Part shown: positions 9,376-19,701 of the stretch, piece by piece
Layout of the letters: each line of letters starts with the position of its first letter
Position numbering within the stretch: position 1 is the first letter of the stretch
DNA from: CAVSUZ01 sp963834715
GTDB lineage: Bacteria > Pseudomonadota > Alphaproteobacteria > Acetobacterales > Acetobacteraceae
DNA: 64,000 bases
NCBI GenBank assembly: GCA_963834715.1
Contig: CAWIDE010000013.1
Coordinates: 131,855-195,854 of the forward strand
Direction of reading: 5' to 3'
Translations under genes and position numbers: made by a program
Notes under the pieces: generated by a model
The model's database searches: none
Seen by the model: the letters and a program-made list of their open reading frames with translations, nothing else
What the model was told of the DNA's origin: nothing

Positions 9376-10536
9376 ATGAAAATCGCACGCATCCAGCCAT
9401 TTCTCTTCCACCCCATCACCGGCAAGAACCTGCTGTTTTGCCGCGTGGAAACCGCGGACGGGTTGTACGGCTGGGGCGAATCCTATGTGACGCGCGGCAA
9501 GGAAAAGGTCATCGAGGAATGCCTGCGCTCGATGGCGGAACATCTGATCGGACGCAGCAGCTTCAATATTCGTCATACCGCGCTTGTCGTGCTCAACGAT
9601 TTTGCGCTCAGGCGTTCGTCGATGGAACTGCTGGCCGCATGGAGCGCCATTGAGATTGCCTTGTGGGACATCCTCGGCAAGCGCTGCGGTCAGCCGGTTT
9701 ATAACCTGATCGGCGGACGGTCACGCTCCCACGTGCGCGTCTATGCTAATGGTTGGTGCAACGCCGCCACGGTCGAGGAAAACGTCGAACGGGTGTTGCA
9801 GTTGAAACAGGAAGGCTTTACCGCCGCCAAGTTTGATCCGTTTCCGGGCCCGTGGCGCAGCTTCGTTGATCCCGCCGTGGAGGACACCGCAATTGACTTC
9901 GTCCGCCGCATGCGGGAAGAGGTCGGCCCGGATTTTGAGCTGCTGATCGAAGCCCACCGGCGCTTCGCCCCGTCGCATGCAATACGCATTGGCCAACGTC
10001 TGCGGGAGTTCGGCATCCGCTGGTACGAAGAACCCTGCCCGCCGGATAACATCGAACTGCTCGCCGAAGTCCGACGCGCAGTGCCGATCCCCATCGTCAC
10101 GGGCGAAGCTCTCTATTCAAAGGAATCCTTCTTCCAGGCGCTGCAACACCGCGCCGCCGACATCCTCAATCCGGATATCTGCGCCATCGGCGGTATCAGC
10201 GCCATGCTGGACATCGCCGCGATGGCCCAGCCCCAGGCGGTCGTTATGGCGCCCCATAACTATAACAGCGTGCTGGCGGGTCTCGCCGCTACTGTCCACG
10301 TCTGCGCGACCATTCCCAATTTCCTGCTCGCCGAATACTTCGTAAATTTCCGCCAGCCCTGCAGCGATATCGCCACCCGGCAAATCAAGGTTGAACGCGG
10401 CTGGGCGGAACTGCCAACCGCACCTGGCCTGGGCATCGATATCGACATCGAGCGCCTGCAAGCGCACCCGTACAGTGAGTTCGGCGGTGAATTCCTGGTA
10501 GCAGAGTATTGGGAGGAATTCCCACGCAAGGCCTGA
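9376..10536 (+). CDS. Mandelate racemase/muconate lactonizing enzyme family protein (sugar-acid dehydratase-like)
   Basis: The 386-residue enolase-superfamily enzyme has an N-terminal capping domain ('LYGWGES') and a barrel with metal-ligand acids in 'LLIEAHRRF', 'RWYEEPCPPDN' and 'TGEALYSKE', a His in 'EAHR', and His in 'APHNYNS'. This pattern is nearest the D-galactonate/D-gluconate dehydratase branch, which removes water from aldonic acids. The ATG at 9376 has GGAG ten bases upstream. It stands alone without aldonate kinase or aldolase genes, so the exact substrate is open. Confidence 0.8.
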   Translation: MKIARIQPFLFHPITGKNLLFCRVETADGLYGWGESYVTRGKEKVIEECLRSMAEHLIGRSSFNIRHTALVVLNDFALRRSSMELLAAWSAIEIALWDILGKRCGQPVYNLIGGRSRSHVRVYANGWCNAATVEENVERVLQLKQEGFTAAKFDPFPGPWRSFVDPAVEDTAIDFVRRMREEVGPDFELLIEAHRRFAPSHAIRIGQRLREFGIRWYEEPCPPDNIELLAEVRRAVPIPIVTGEALYSKESFFQALQHRAADILNPDICAIGGISAMLDIAAMAQPQAVVMAPHNYNSVLAGLAATVHVCATIPNFLLAEYFVNFRQPCSDIATRQIKVERGWAELPTAPGLGIDIDIERLQAHPYSEFGGEFLVAEYWEEFPRKA

Positions 10537-10636
10537 GACGGTGTCACCCTCCCTGCCGGCGCACAGCCCTGAAAGAGCTTCATAAGGCCCCCCGAACCAT
10601 GCAGTTCGTTTTGACGGACCGACATCAGAGCAAGCC

Positions 10637-11731
10637 GTGAAGGCCAGGACGAAGATTGCCATAGCCTGCCAGGGCGGAGGCAGTCAGACGGCATTCACCG
10701 CTGGTGCCCTGAAAGCATTCTGCGACGCCAGGCTCGACAGGGAACTCGAAATAGTCAGCATCAGCGGAACCTCGGGCGGAGCCGTCTGCGCTGCTTTGCT
10801 GTGGTTCGCGCTTGAGAAGGAAGAGAATCCCGTATGGGCACGGCTCGTGCATTTCTGGAACAGCAACACCGCGCAGAACTGGCTCGAACAGACGTTTAAT
10901 TACTTTGTCGTCAACTCAATCCGCCTGGTCAACATGGGCCTGTTTCCAACCTTGCAGCTCAGCCCTTCCTCGCCACTGATACGAACCATGACGCTTGTGA
11001 CGACCATGGGCCACCGAACAACATTCAGGAATTTTCAGGCCCTGTTGGAGGCGCACATCGATTTCCATGAGATCGCCTCCTGGGGGCCACATAGAAAAAC
11101 ATCCGATTCTGGTGATCGGTGCAGCAAATGTCACTACTGGCAAGCTGACCAAGTTTATCTCTCGTCATCAACCGGTTCGTGCAGAGCATATACTGGCTTC
11201 CTGCGCAGTTCCCAACATCTTCCCTGCGGTGCAGATCGATGGGGCGCTTATTGGGATGGCCTGTTTTCCGATAATCCACCACTTCAAGAGTTGGTCCGGC
11301 CGGAAAGCGTCGGGATTGAGAACATTCCAGAGGAAATCTGGCTGATCAAAATAAATTCGACAACCTGCCAGCAAGTGCCGGAGCGGCCCGATGACATTGT
11401 TGATCGGCGGAACCAGATCGAGGGAAATATATCAATGTTCCAGCAGTTGCGCCACCTGGAAATGCTAAATGATATGCTCCTGCGAAACGCGTTTCGCCCC
11501 GAAGCCCTGGCACAACTCGGCATCAAAGCGCCAGTCCGTATCCCAAAATCCTTTCCTACGGATGCCGACAAACCGTATCATATTCCCTGCGTCGAAATGC
11601 CGCCGGAGCTGCAGGCGATGCTGGACTTTGAAAGCAAGCTCGATCGCAGCCCCACTAATATCGGCCGCCTCATGGCCGCTGGCGAGGAAAGCGCTACAAG
11701 GTTTCTTCGGGAGCGCCGGGCGGTTTCGTGA
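10637..11731 (+). CDS. Patatin-like phospholipase with a frame-shifted central segment
   Basis: The frame encodes a patatin lipase: glycine-rich oxyanion loop 'CQGGGSQTAF', nucleophile 'SGTSGGA' and dyad Asp in 'YWDGLFSDNPP'. The segment between about 11087 and 11241 reads poorly in this frame. In the next frame it gives the expected family sequence ('HPILVIGAANVTTGKL', 'ILASCAVPNIFPAVQIDG'). Two opposite one-base indels, in G5 at 11082-11086 and G4 at 11241-11244, restore a perfect patatin domain. The GTG start at 10637 places the oxyanion loop at the usual position. Probably hydrolyses membrane lipids. Confidence 0.8.
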   Translation: MKARTKIAIACQGGGSQTAFTAGALKAFCDARLDRELEIVSISGTSGGAVCAALLWFALEKEENPVWARLVHFWNSNTAQNWLEQTFNYFVVNSIRLVNMGLFPTLQLSPSSPLIRTMTLVTTMGHRTTFRNFQALLEAHIDFHEIASWGPHRKTSDSGDRCSKCHYWQADQVYLSSSTGSCRAYTGFLRSSQHLPCGADRWGAYWDGLFSDNPPLQELVRPESVGIENIPEEIWLIKINSTTCQQVPERPDDIVDRRNQIEGNISMFQQLRHLEMLNDMLLRNAFRPEALAQLGIKAPVRIPKSFPTDADKPYHIPCVEMPPELQAMLDFESKLDRSPTNIGRLMAAGEESATRFLRERRAVS

Positions 11732-11789
11732 CCCATAAGGGAGTCGGTTTACACGCTGCTGCGTTCCTAGAGCAGTACGCTCTTGACCG

Positions 11790-11806
11790 GAAACGCAGTG
11801 CGTTTC
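11790..11806. repeat. Perfect 8-bp inverted repeat downstream of the patatin gene
   Basis: GAAACGCA and TGCGTTTC flank a single base. It lies 60 bases after the patatin stop and, on the other strand, 60 bases beyond the small secreted protein gene. There is no T-run, so it is not a standard intrinsic terminator. It could be an extragenic palindrome or a transcription-end stem shared by convergent genes. Confidence 0.4.
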
Positions 11807-11868
11807 AGAACCGCGTGAATCTGCTCGCGAAAAAGGGCTGGGGCGTGTTCAGTTAAGCTCAACATGCT

Positions 11869-12108
11869 CTAATAATAGCGCCAGCGGCCGTCGCGGTAGG
11901 CGCGGTGGTTGTAGTAGCCACCTTTGTAATGATATTTGTACTTACGACCATGGTAAGTGTAGTAAACATTTTGTACCAGGTCGTTGCCCATGGCGGTCAT
12001 GCGCTGCTGCACAGCAGTCGTGACGGGAGCAGCTCCCGCCTCTTGCCAAACAGCAACACTCAGCAGGCCAGCCATCACAAGGACCGACAACGGGATGAGA
12101 CGGAACAT
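11869..12108 (-). CDS. Small secreted Tyr/His/Arg-rich protein
   Basis: A 79-residue product with a signal peptide ending 'EAGAAP' and a mature C-terminus dominated by Tyr, His, Lys and Arg ('YHGRKYKYHYKGGYYNH'), a style common in small envelope proteins of alphaproteobacteria. GGAG lies 8 bases upstream of the ATG. No enzymatic motif. It lies downstream of the efflux operon on the same strand but is transcribed from a 50-base gap of its own. Confidence 0.6.
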   Translation of the reverse strand: MFRLIPLSVLVMAGLLSVAVWQEAGAAPVTTAVQQRMTAMGNDLVQNVYYTYHGRKYKYHYKGGYYNHRAYRDGRWRYY

Positions 12109-12157
12109 GTGGGATTCTCCAATGCAGACGCGATCGCTGTTCTACCCGGTATTACCC

Positions 12158-15100
12158 TCACTCCGCTGGCACCACAATCGGCCGCCGTTTCCCCGCCAGC
12201 CGCTCCAACACCAGATACACCGCCGGCGTAGTATAAAGCGTCAGCGCCTGTGACGCGACCAGCCCGCCGACGATCGCGATCCCCAGTGGACGCCGGAACT
12301 CCGCCCCTGTGCCCCACGCCACCGCCAGCGGCAGCGCCCCCAATAGCGCTGCGAGCGTAGTCATCAGAATGGGGCGGAACCGTACCAGGCAAGCCTCGTG
12401 GATCGCCTGCTCCGGTGTCAGTCCACGCTGTCGCTCCGCCTCCAGCGCAAAATCAACGACCATAATGCCGTTCTTCTTTACGATCCCCATCAGCAGGACG
12501 ATCGCGATCATACCCATGATGTCCAGCTCGTAACCTGTCAGCATCAGCGCCAGCAGCGCACCGACCCCCGCCGACGGCAACGTGGAGAGGATCGTCAGCG
12601 GGTGCAGCAGGCTTTCATACAGCACACCCAAAACAATATAAATCGAAACCAACGCTGCCACCACGAGCACCGGCTCCGAGGCAACCGTGGCCTTCAGCCA
12701 CTTGGCATTGCCGGCAAACTCGGTATGCACCTCGGGCGGCATGTGCAGCGCATCCGCGACCCTTTTGTACCTTCGCCTCGGCCCTCCCCAGCGCGGTATT
12801 GCCCTCCAGGTTGAAGCTCAGCGTCGCCGCTGGAAATTGCCCCTGATGTCGCACCGCCAGCGGCGCATCCCCTCTGCGAAAACGCGTCACAGCCAAAAGC
12901 GGGATCACCTTACCGCTGGAGGATGCGACATACACCTCTTCCAGCATCACCGGACTGGTCTGCAGCGAAGTTGCAGTCTCCACTACCACCTTGTACTGGT
13001 TTCGTGCGGTATAAATATCCGAGACCTGCCGCTGCGCGAACGCGTTGTTCAGTGCGTTGTCTATATCCGTGGTCTTTACCCCCAGCCGCGCCGCTGCCGC
13101 GCGGTCGATCACCACATTCTCCTGCGGCCCTGCGCGGTCCTGGTCCGAGGTCACATCCGTAATCCCCGGCATCGTCTTCAACTTATCCTCCAGAAGCTGC
13201 GCCCAATGCCGCATCTCCCGCAGGTCCTGGCTGATCACAACGAACTCGAACTGAGATCCACCCGTTCGTGCGCCACCCCGCAGATCCTGCGCCGAGTACA
13301 AGAACGTCTGCACACCCCCCAGCCGCATCAGTTTCGTGCGCAGCCGTGCAATCACCTGTTCGGACGAAACATGCCGTTCCGCCAGGGGCTTCAAACTTAC
13401 CATGAGCTCCCCACGATTCAGCGACGACCATCCGCTGGTTACCCCCACCTGGGAGCCAACCGAAGCCACCGCCGGATCGGACAGGATCACATTCACCACG
13501 GCGCGTTGCCGCGCCTGCATCGCCTTAAACGAAACGTCCGGAGAGGCGATAGTTGACCCCATTAAAATCCCGGTATCCTCGATCGGCATGAAGCCTTTCG
13601 GTACCGTGCCATACATGCGGACCGTCATCACCACGGTCAGCAACATAATCAGCAGCATGAGCCCGCGATGCCGCAGCGACCACGCCAGTGTCCGCGCATA
13701 AATCATCTGATTACCTGCCAGCAACCGCTCGATCGCGCGATCTATCCTCCCCCACAGCCCCCTCTCCTGCTCCGCCCCTGCTCCCCGCATCCAATGCCCG
13801 CAAATCATCGGCGTGAGGGTCAGCGAAACCACCGCCGACACCAGTATCGCCATGGTCAACGTCATCGCAAATTCATGGAACAGGCGCCCCAGGATGCCTT
13901 CCATGAAGATCAACGGAATAAACACCACTACCAGCGACAACGTTATTGACACCACCGTGAACCCGATCTGCCGCGATCCGATCAGCGCCGCCCTCATCGG
14001 CGGCACACCATGCTCCATATGTCGGACGATATTTTCGATCATCACGATCGCATCATCCACCACGAACCCGACTGAAACCGTCAGCGCGATTAGCGAGAAA
14101 TTATCCAGCGAGTAGCCGAGAAACCACATCCCCGCCAACGTGCCGCAGATTGAAAGCGGCACCGTCACCGCCGCCGCCACAGTCGGTATCACGCGGCGCA
14201 TAAACACCGCCACCACCATCAGCACCAGCACGATAGTAATCGCCAGCGTGTATTGCACCTCGTCCACGCTCGCGCGGATCGTCGTGGTCCGGTCCTGGAT
14301 CACCGTCACCTTGATGTCCGGCGGCATCCAGGACATCAACTGCGGCAACAGTTCCCGCACGCGATCCACTGTCTGGATTACGTTCGCTCCGGCTTCCTTC
14401 GTTAGCGTCAGCAGGATCGCCGGCTGCCGGCCGTCCCACGCCGCCAGCCGCGTATTGGCGACGCTGTTCACCACCGTCGCCACATCCGCGAGTGTCAGCA
14501 CCGCCCCGTTCCCAGCCTTCAGCACGATGCGCTTGTATTGATCAGCTTGCGACATCTGGCCGTTCACGCCGATCATTGCAGCGCGGTGCCGTCCCTCGAA
14601 CCCACCGGCCGGCTCCAGCACGTTCGCCGCCTTTATGGCGTTGACCACGTCCTGTGACGATAGTCCCGCGGCCGTCAGCTTGACCGGATCGAGCTGTACC
14701 CGCACTGCGGGCTTTTCGGAACCGCTGATATTCACGTTCGCAATCCCATCCACCTGCGACAGCCGCTGCCCCAGGATCGAGTCCGCGGCATCGTAAATCT
14801 GCGCGGTTGAAAGCGTGCTCGATGACAACGCCAGCGTCATGACCGGCGCGGAAGCGGGATTGAATTTGCGATAAAACGGCCGGATCGGCAGATCACTCGG
14901 CAGATCCGTAATGGCGGCATTGATCGCCGCCTGCACGTCATGCGCCGCACCGTTGATGTCGCGGTCAATATCGAACTGCACAAGAACCGAGCTTGCGCCC
15001 ACCGAGCTGATGGACGTCAGCTCTGTCACCCCGGAAATTTCCCCCAGCCGCCGCTCCAACGGCGCCGCCACCGAATTGGCCATCGTCTCCGGATCGGCGC

Positions 15101-15257
15101 CGGGCCGCTGAGCGAATACCACGATAGTCGGAATATCCACGCTCGGCAGCGCCGCCACCGGCAGGAATCGGTAAGCAACCACGCCCGAGATCAGTATCCC
15201 GATGGCAAGCAGGGTGGTAGCGACGGGCCGAAGGATGAAGGGGGCGGAGAAGCCCAC
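12158..15257 (-). pseudogene. RND efflux transporter, MdtC-like, with one frameshift
   Basis: This is the second inner-membrane pump of the operon (about 1030 aa). The first frame runs from GTG 15257 to about 12765 with the HAE1 motifs 'GFVVDDAIVMIENI' and 'LTLTPMICGHW'. The last 200 residues ('ALVSIYIVLGVLYESLLHP', 'GIVKKNGIMVVDFALEA') continue in another frame and end at 12158. The break is in the CCCTTTT run at 12760-12766, where one extra base explains it. Known role: the MdtB/MdtC pair forms a heterotrimeric proton antiporter exporting drugs and bile-salt-like compounds. If the indel is real the pump lacks its last membrane helices. Confidence 0.85.
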
Positions 15258-15259
15258 TC

Positions 15260-18200
15260 CTACTCCGCTGCCGCCCCAAGCTTCTGCGCGAGCACCGGGA
15301 TCCGTGCCGGCCGCGGCGACAGCCTGCGCTGCAGCCGGCCGAGATACAAATAGATCACCGGCGTCGAATACAGCGTCAGTACCTGTGACACCGCGAGCCC
15401 GCCCACCATCGCATACCCAAGAGGCCGACGCAGCTCCGAACCGGCGCCGGTTCCTAGCATGATCGGTAGACCCGACAGCATGGCCGCCATCGTCGTCATC
15501 AGGATCGGCCGAAACCGCAACAGGCACGCCTTACGGATAGCTTCCAGCGGCTCCAGCCCTTCCCTCCGCTCGGCATTGATGGCAAAGTCAACCATCATAA
15601 TCCCGTTCTTTTTCACAATGCCAATCAGCAGTATAATGCCAATCAGCGCGATCACCGTAAGCTCGGTCCTCGCCACGATCAGCGTAAGCAACGCACCCAG
15701 ACCAGCACTTGGCAGCGTGGACAGAATTGTTAGTGGCAGAATATAGCTCTCGTACAAGATGCCCAGAATGATATACACGCTGATCACCGCCGCCGCGATT
15801 AGATATGGCTGCCCCGCGAGCGATGCCTGGAACGCCTGTGCCGTCCCCTGGAAGCTCCCCTCCACCGTCGCCGGCAATCCCATCTTCGCCATCGCCGCGT
15901 TCACGGCATTCACCGCCTGCCCTAGCGCCACTCCGGGCGCGAGGTTGAACGAAATCGTCACTGCCGGAAATTGACTCTGGTGTGCAATTGACAATGGCTG
16001 CACAGGTCTTGTCGTCCAGCTTACGAAAGTCGAAAGCGGTACAACCGCCCCGTTCACCGCCCTTACATAAAGCTTGTCCAGCGTCGCCGTATCCCCCTGC
16101 TCTTGCGGCAGCACTTCCAGTATCACATGATATGTCCCGATCTGAGTAAAGTACTGCGTCACCTGCCGCTGGCCGAACGCATCATACAACACGTCGTCGA
16201 TCTGCTGCGGCTGGATACCAAAGCGCGCTGCCAAATCGCGGTTGATCGTTAACGTCGCGGTCGTGCCCGCCATCTGCTGGTCGGTTGTCACGTCCCGAAG
16301 CTCCGGTAGTCCCTTCAGCCGCTCCAGCACCTGCGGCGCCCACTTATACAGCTCGTCCAGGTTCGGGTCCTGCAGCGTGTACTGGTTATCGGTCTTGGAC
16401 AGCCGCGCACCTACCCGCACATCTTGTGCCGCCTGCATGAACATCTTCCCGCCGACCACCTTTACCAGTTTTGGCCGCAACCGGTTGATATAATCCTGCG
16501 CCGAGCCGCCGAGCCGCTGATCCCACGGCTTGAGCGCGATGAAGATCCGTCCGTTATTGACGCTCTGGCCCGCGATCCCCCCACCAATCGAAGAAGAGTA
16601 TCCTGCCGTATCGGGATCCGCCGCGACAATCGCCGCGAGTTGCTGCTGGATCCGCATCATCTCCTTGTAAGAAACGTCCTGCGCTGCCTCGGTTACGCCG
16701 ATCACCACTCCGGTGTCCTGCGCCGGGAAAAACCCCTTCGGAATCTCCACATACAACAGAACAGTAACAGCCATCGTAGCCAGGAACACCAGAAGCATCA
16801 GAAACTGGTGCCGCAGTGCCACCTCCAACGTTCGCCGGTAAAACCGCGCCAGCCCGGTGAAGAACGCCTCCATGATCCGGTACAAGACCCCGTGCTGCTC
16901 CGGCTCGTGATGCAAAAACCGGGAGGCCATCATCGGCGTAAGCGTCAGTGAAACGAACGCAGAAACCAGCACCGCCGAGGTTACGGTAATGGCAAACTCT
17001 CGGAACAGACGCCCAACAATCCCGCTCATCAGCAGAAGCGGGATGAATACCGCTACCAGCGACAAGCTGATCGATACGATTGTGAACCCGATTTCGCCGG
17101 CGCCCTTCACTGCCGCCTCCATCGGCCTGATTCCCTCCTCGACATGCCGGAAAATGTTTTCCAGCATCACGATGGCATCATCGATCACGAACCCGATTGA
17201 AATCGTCAGCGCCATCAGCGACAAATTATCTACGCTAAAACCCAGCAGGTACATCACGCCGAACGTGCAGATGAGCGCGACGGGAACGGTGACAGCGGGA
17301 ATGATCGTGGCCCACAGGTTCCGCAGGAATAAGAAAATCACCATCACCACCAGGCACGCTGCCAGCATCAGCGTGAACTCGACATCACTGACCGACGCGC
17401 GGATCGTCAGTGTCCGGTCCATGATCGTGGTCACGTGCACCGAGGGCGGCAGCGCGGCCTCCAGATGCGGCAGCATTGCCTTGATCTTCTCGACCGTGCT
17501 GATCACGTTCGCGCCTGGCTGCTTGAATACCAGCAGCACTAGTCCCCGCACGCCATTCTGCCAGGCCGCCAGCTCCTGGTTCTCGGGCCCGTTCTCGGCG
17601 TAACCGATATCCCGCACCCGCACTGGCGCCCCGTTGCGGTAAGCCAGGATCACGTCGTTGAGCGGCCCCGCCGTCGTGATCTGATCGTTAGCGAATACCG
17701 TATAGGACCGCTGCGAACCATCGATGCTACCCTTGGGTGCATCGACTGTCGCATTCAGCAACATGTTCCGCACGTCTTCCAGCGTCAGCCCCATGGACGC
17801 CAGTTTCGCCGGATCGACATCCACCCGAATCGCCGGCTTCTGCTGGCCGCCGACCAGCACCTGCGACACGCCGCTGATCTGCGAAATTTGTTGCGATAGC
17901 ACGGTCTCCGCGTAATCGTCCACCTTATAGAGCGGCAGCGCCCTGGAGTTCACCGCCAGGATCAAGATCGGCGCGTCCGAGGGATTGGCCTTCCAATACG
18001 TGGGCGGACTCGGTAGGTCCTTCGGCAAACTCCCCGCCGCCGCATTGATCGCCGCCTGTACATCGCTCGCCGCCGCATCGATGTTGCGGTCCAGGTCAAA
18101 CTGCACCGAGACCTGCGTCACGCCCATGACACTGACCGATGTCAGTTGCGATACGCCCGGAATGGACGCGATCTGCGTCTCCAGTGGCTGCGCCACCGTG

Positions 18201-18382
18201 CTCGCCATGGTCTCCGGGCTTGCTCCCGGCAGCTTGCCCTGCACCATGATAGTGGGAAAATCCACCCGAGGGAGCGGCGCGATCGGCAGCAGCGGAAACG
18301 CTGCGAGCCCAGCCAGCACCAGCGCCGCCATCAACAGCGAGGTCGCAACCGGCCGCTCGATGAACGGCGTGGAGATGCTCAT
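15260..18382 (-). CDS. mdtB: RND efflux transporter, MdtB-like
   Basis: A complete 1040-residue HAE1-family pump with the N-terminal 'FIERPVATSLLMAALVLAG', the relay Asp pair in 'GFVIDDAIVMLENIFRHVEE', 'SLTLTPMMASRFL', and the late helix 'GIVKKNGIMMVDFAINAERR'. It overlaps the adaptor gene by 4 bases (ATGA) and is followed after 2 bases by the MdtC-like gene. With the adaptor and an outer-membrane TolC-type channel, absent here, it would export amphiphilic toxins across both membranes. The symbol rests on family and gene order. Confidence 0.9.
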   Translation of the reverse strand: MSISTPFIERPVATSLLMAALVLAGLAAFPLLPIAPLPRVDFPTIMVQGKLPGASPETMASTVAQPLETQIASIPGVSQLTSVSVMGVTQVSVQFDLDRNIDAAASDVQAAINAAAGSLPKDLPSPPTYWKANPSDAPILILAVNSRALPLYKVDDYAETVLSQQISQISGVSQVLVGGQQKPAIRVDVDPAKLASMGLTLEDVRNMLLNATVDAPKGSIDGSQRSYTVFANDQITTAGPLNDVILAYRNGAPVRVRDIGYAENGPENQELAAWQNGVRGLVLLVFKQPGANVISTVEKIKAMLPHLEAALPPSVHVTTIMDRTLTIRASVSDVEFTLMLAACLVVMVIFLFLRNLWATIIPAVTVPVALICTFGVMYLLGFSVDNLSLMALTISIGFVIDDAIVMLENIFRHVEEGIRPMEAAVKGAGEIGFTIVSISLSLVAVFIPLLLMSGIVGRLFREFAITVTSAVLVSAFVSLTLTPMMASRFLHHEPEQHGVLYRIMEAFFTGLARFYRRTLEVALRHQFLMLLVFLATMAVTVLLYVEIPKGFFPAQDTGVVIGVTEAAQDVSYKEMMRIQQQLAAIVAADPDTAGYSSSIGGGIAGQSVNNGRIFIALKPWDQRLGGSAQDYINRLRPKLVKVVGGKMFMQAAQDVRVGARLSKTDNQYTLQDPNLDELYKWAPQVLERLKGLPELRDVTTDQQMAGTTATLTINRDLAARFGIQPQQIDDVLYDAFGQRQVTQYFTQIGTYHVILEVLPQEQGDTATLDKLYVRAVNGAVVPLSTFVSWTTRPVQPLSIAHQSQFPAVTISFNLAPGVALGQAVNAVNAAMAKMGLPATVEGSFQGTAQAFQASLAGQPYLIAAAVISVYIILGILYESYILPLTILSTLPSAGLGALLTLIVARTELTVIALIGIILLIGIVKKNGIMMVDFAINAERREGLEPLEAIRKACLLRFRPILMTTMAAMLSGLPIMLGTGAGSELRRPLGYAMVGGLAVSQVLTLYSTPVIYLYLGRLQRRLSPRPARIPVLAQKLGAAAE

Positions 18383-19509
18383 GCCCGCGGCCCCTCCGCC
18401 ACGACCCGCATCCCGTTGTCCAACCGCGACTGGCCGCGCAGAACCACTTCCTGCCCCGCCTGCAACCCTTTCCTTATAATCGAAACATCGCCTTGGCTTT
18501 CCGCCTCGACCGCCTCGCGTGCAACCGTAGAATCCGGCTTGACCACATAAACGTACAACCCGTCCGGTCCGTGCTGAACCGCCTCGTTCGGTAGCGTCAG
18601 CACATTGCGCTCCGTTCTCAACAGCAGCCGCGCCTCAACGAATTGCCCCGGCCACAACGCATCCTGCGGATTGGCAAATATCGCCTTCAACTTGATAGTA
18701 CCGGTGCTCGGATCAATCGCATTGTCCGGCGTCAGCAACGTGCCTGCATCAAGCTGGGTCTTTTCGTCTCCTGACCAGGCATATACCGGCAGTTTTTCCC
18801 CGGCATGCACGGCCCGCATAATCTCCGGCAAAACCTGCTCGGGCAGCGTAAATAGCACCGCAATCGGTCGGTCCTGCGTGATCGAAAGAATGCCGCCGCT
18901 ATCGCTCGCATGCACAATGTTGCCGGGATCCATCTGCCGAAGCCCCACCCGGCCGGGAATAGGCGAGATAATATAACAGAAACTTAGATTAAGCTGCGCA
19001 GCCTCGATCGCCGCCTGGTCGCCAGCAATCTGTGCAGTAAGCTGATCCACCTGCGCCTGCTGCGTGTCCATCTGCTGCCGCGACGCAAAATCCTGCTTGA
19101 TCAGCGAATTCGTGCGCGCAAGATCACGCCGGGCATTGGCCTGTTGCGCCTCATCCTGCTGTTTCTTCGCCATCGCCTGGTCCAGGGCCGCCTTGTACGG
19201 CCGCGGATCGATCACCGCGATCAGCTCCCCAGGCTTCACCTCCTGACCCTCTGCCACCGGCACCTGCATCAGTGTCCCATCCACGCGCGTGCGGATCAGC
19301 ACGGAGTTGAACCCCTGCACCGTTCCCAGGCCGCGCTCTTCTATCGGCACGTCCTTCACGGTGGCCCGCGTGATGGTCACTGGCACCGCGGATTGCGTTA
19401 CCGCCGTCTGCGCATGGACCAGATCCCGGCCCGGCAACAACGCCGCGCCGGCAATCACCAGCGCGATAATCATCCTTGCCAAGGCCAACCGCCCGCTCGG
19501 CCGCTTCAC
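18379..19509 (-). CDS. mdtA: RND efflux periplasmic adaptor (membrane fusion protein), MdtA-like
   Basis: The 376-residue protein has an N-terminal signal/anchor helix, a lipoyl half-motif 'RTRVDGTLMQVPVAEGQEV', a long Gln/Ala-rich coiled-coil hairpin (about residues 105-175) and the second half-motif around 'ISPIPGRVGLRQMDPGN'. This is the MdtA/AcrA layout. It heads an operon with two pump genes, the mdtABC order. No regulator or outer-membrane factor is adjacent. The 190 bases upstream to the next gene must contain the promoter. Confidence 0.9.
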   Translation of the reverse strand: MKRPSGRLALARMIIALVIAGAALLPGRDLVHAQTAVTQSAVPVTITRATVKDVPIEERGLGTVQGFNSVLIRTRVDGTLMQVPVAEGQEVKPGELIAVIDPRPYKAALDQAMAKKQQDEAQQANARRDLARTNSLIKQDFASRQQMDTQQAQVDQLTAQIAGDQAAIEAAQLNLSFCYIISPIPGRVGLRQMDPGNIVHASDSGGILSITQDRPIAVLFTLPEQVLPEIMRAVHAGEKLPVYAWSGDEKTQLDAGTLLTPDNAIDPSTGTIKLKAIFANPQDALWPGQFVEARLLLRTERNVLTLPNEAVQHGPDGLYVYVVKPDSTVAREAVEAESQGDVSIIRKGLQAGQEVVLRGQSRLDNGMRVVAEGPRA

Positions 19510-19701
19510 GTCCCTAAACCTGTCCTTCGCGTAGTGGACATTTTGCAGATATCAGGCCGTGGACGCCAGCCCGGAAGGGCAGCCGACCCGGCTGTCAACG
19601 CCCTTGTCACATGTTGTTACAAAAAACCGCCAGGCGTTGGTGACGCCCAGGGCCGCGCGGAATCGCCGCTTTAGGCACTCCCGACCCCACCAAACCCCCG
19701 G

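Noticed and set aside
12615..15527. Start of the MdtC-like pump upstream at 15527
   Set aside because: Those codons overlap the end of MdtB in another frame; homology begins at the GTG 15257.
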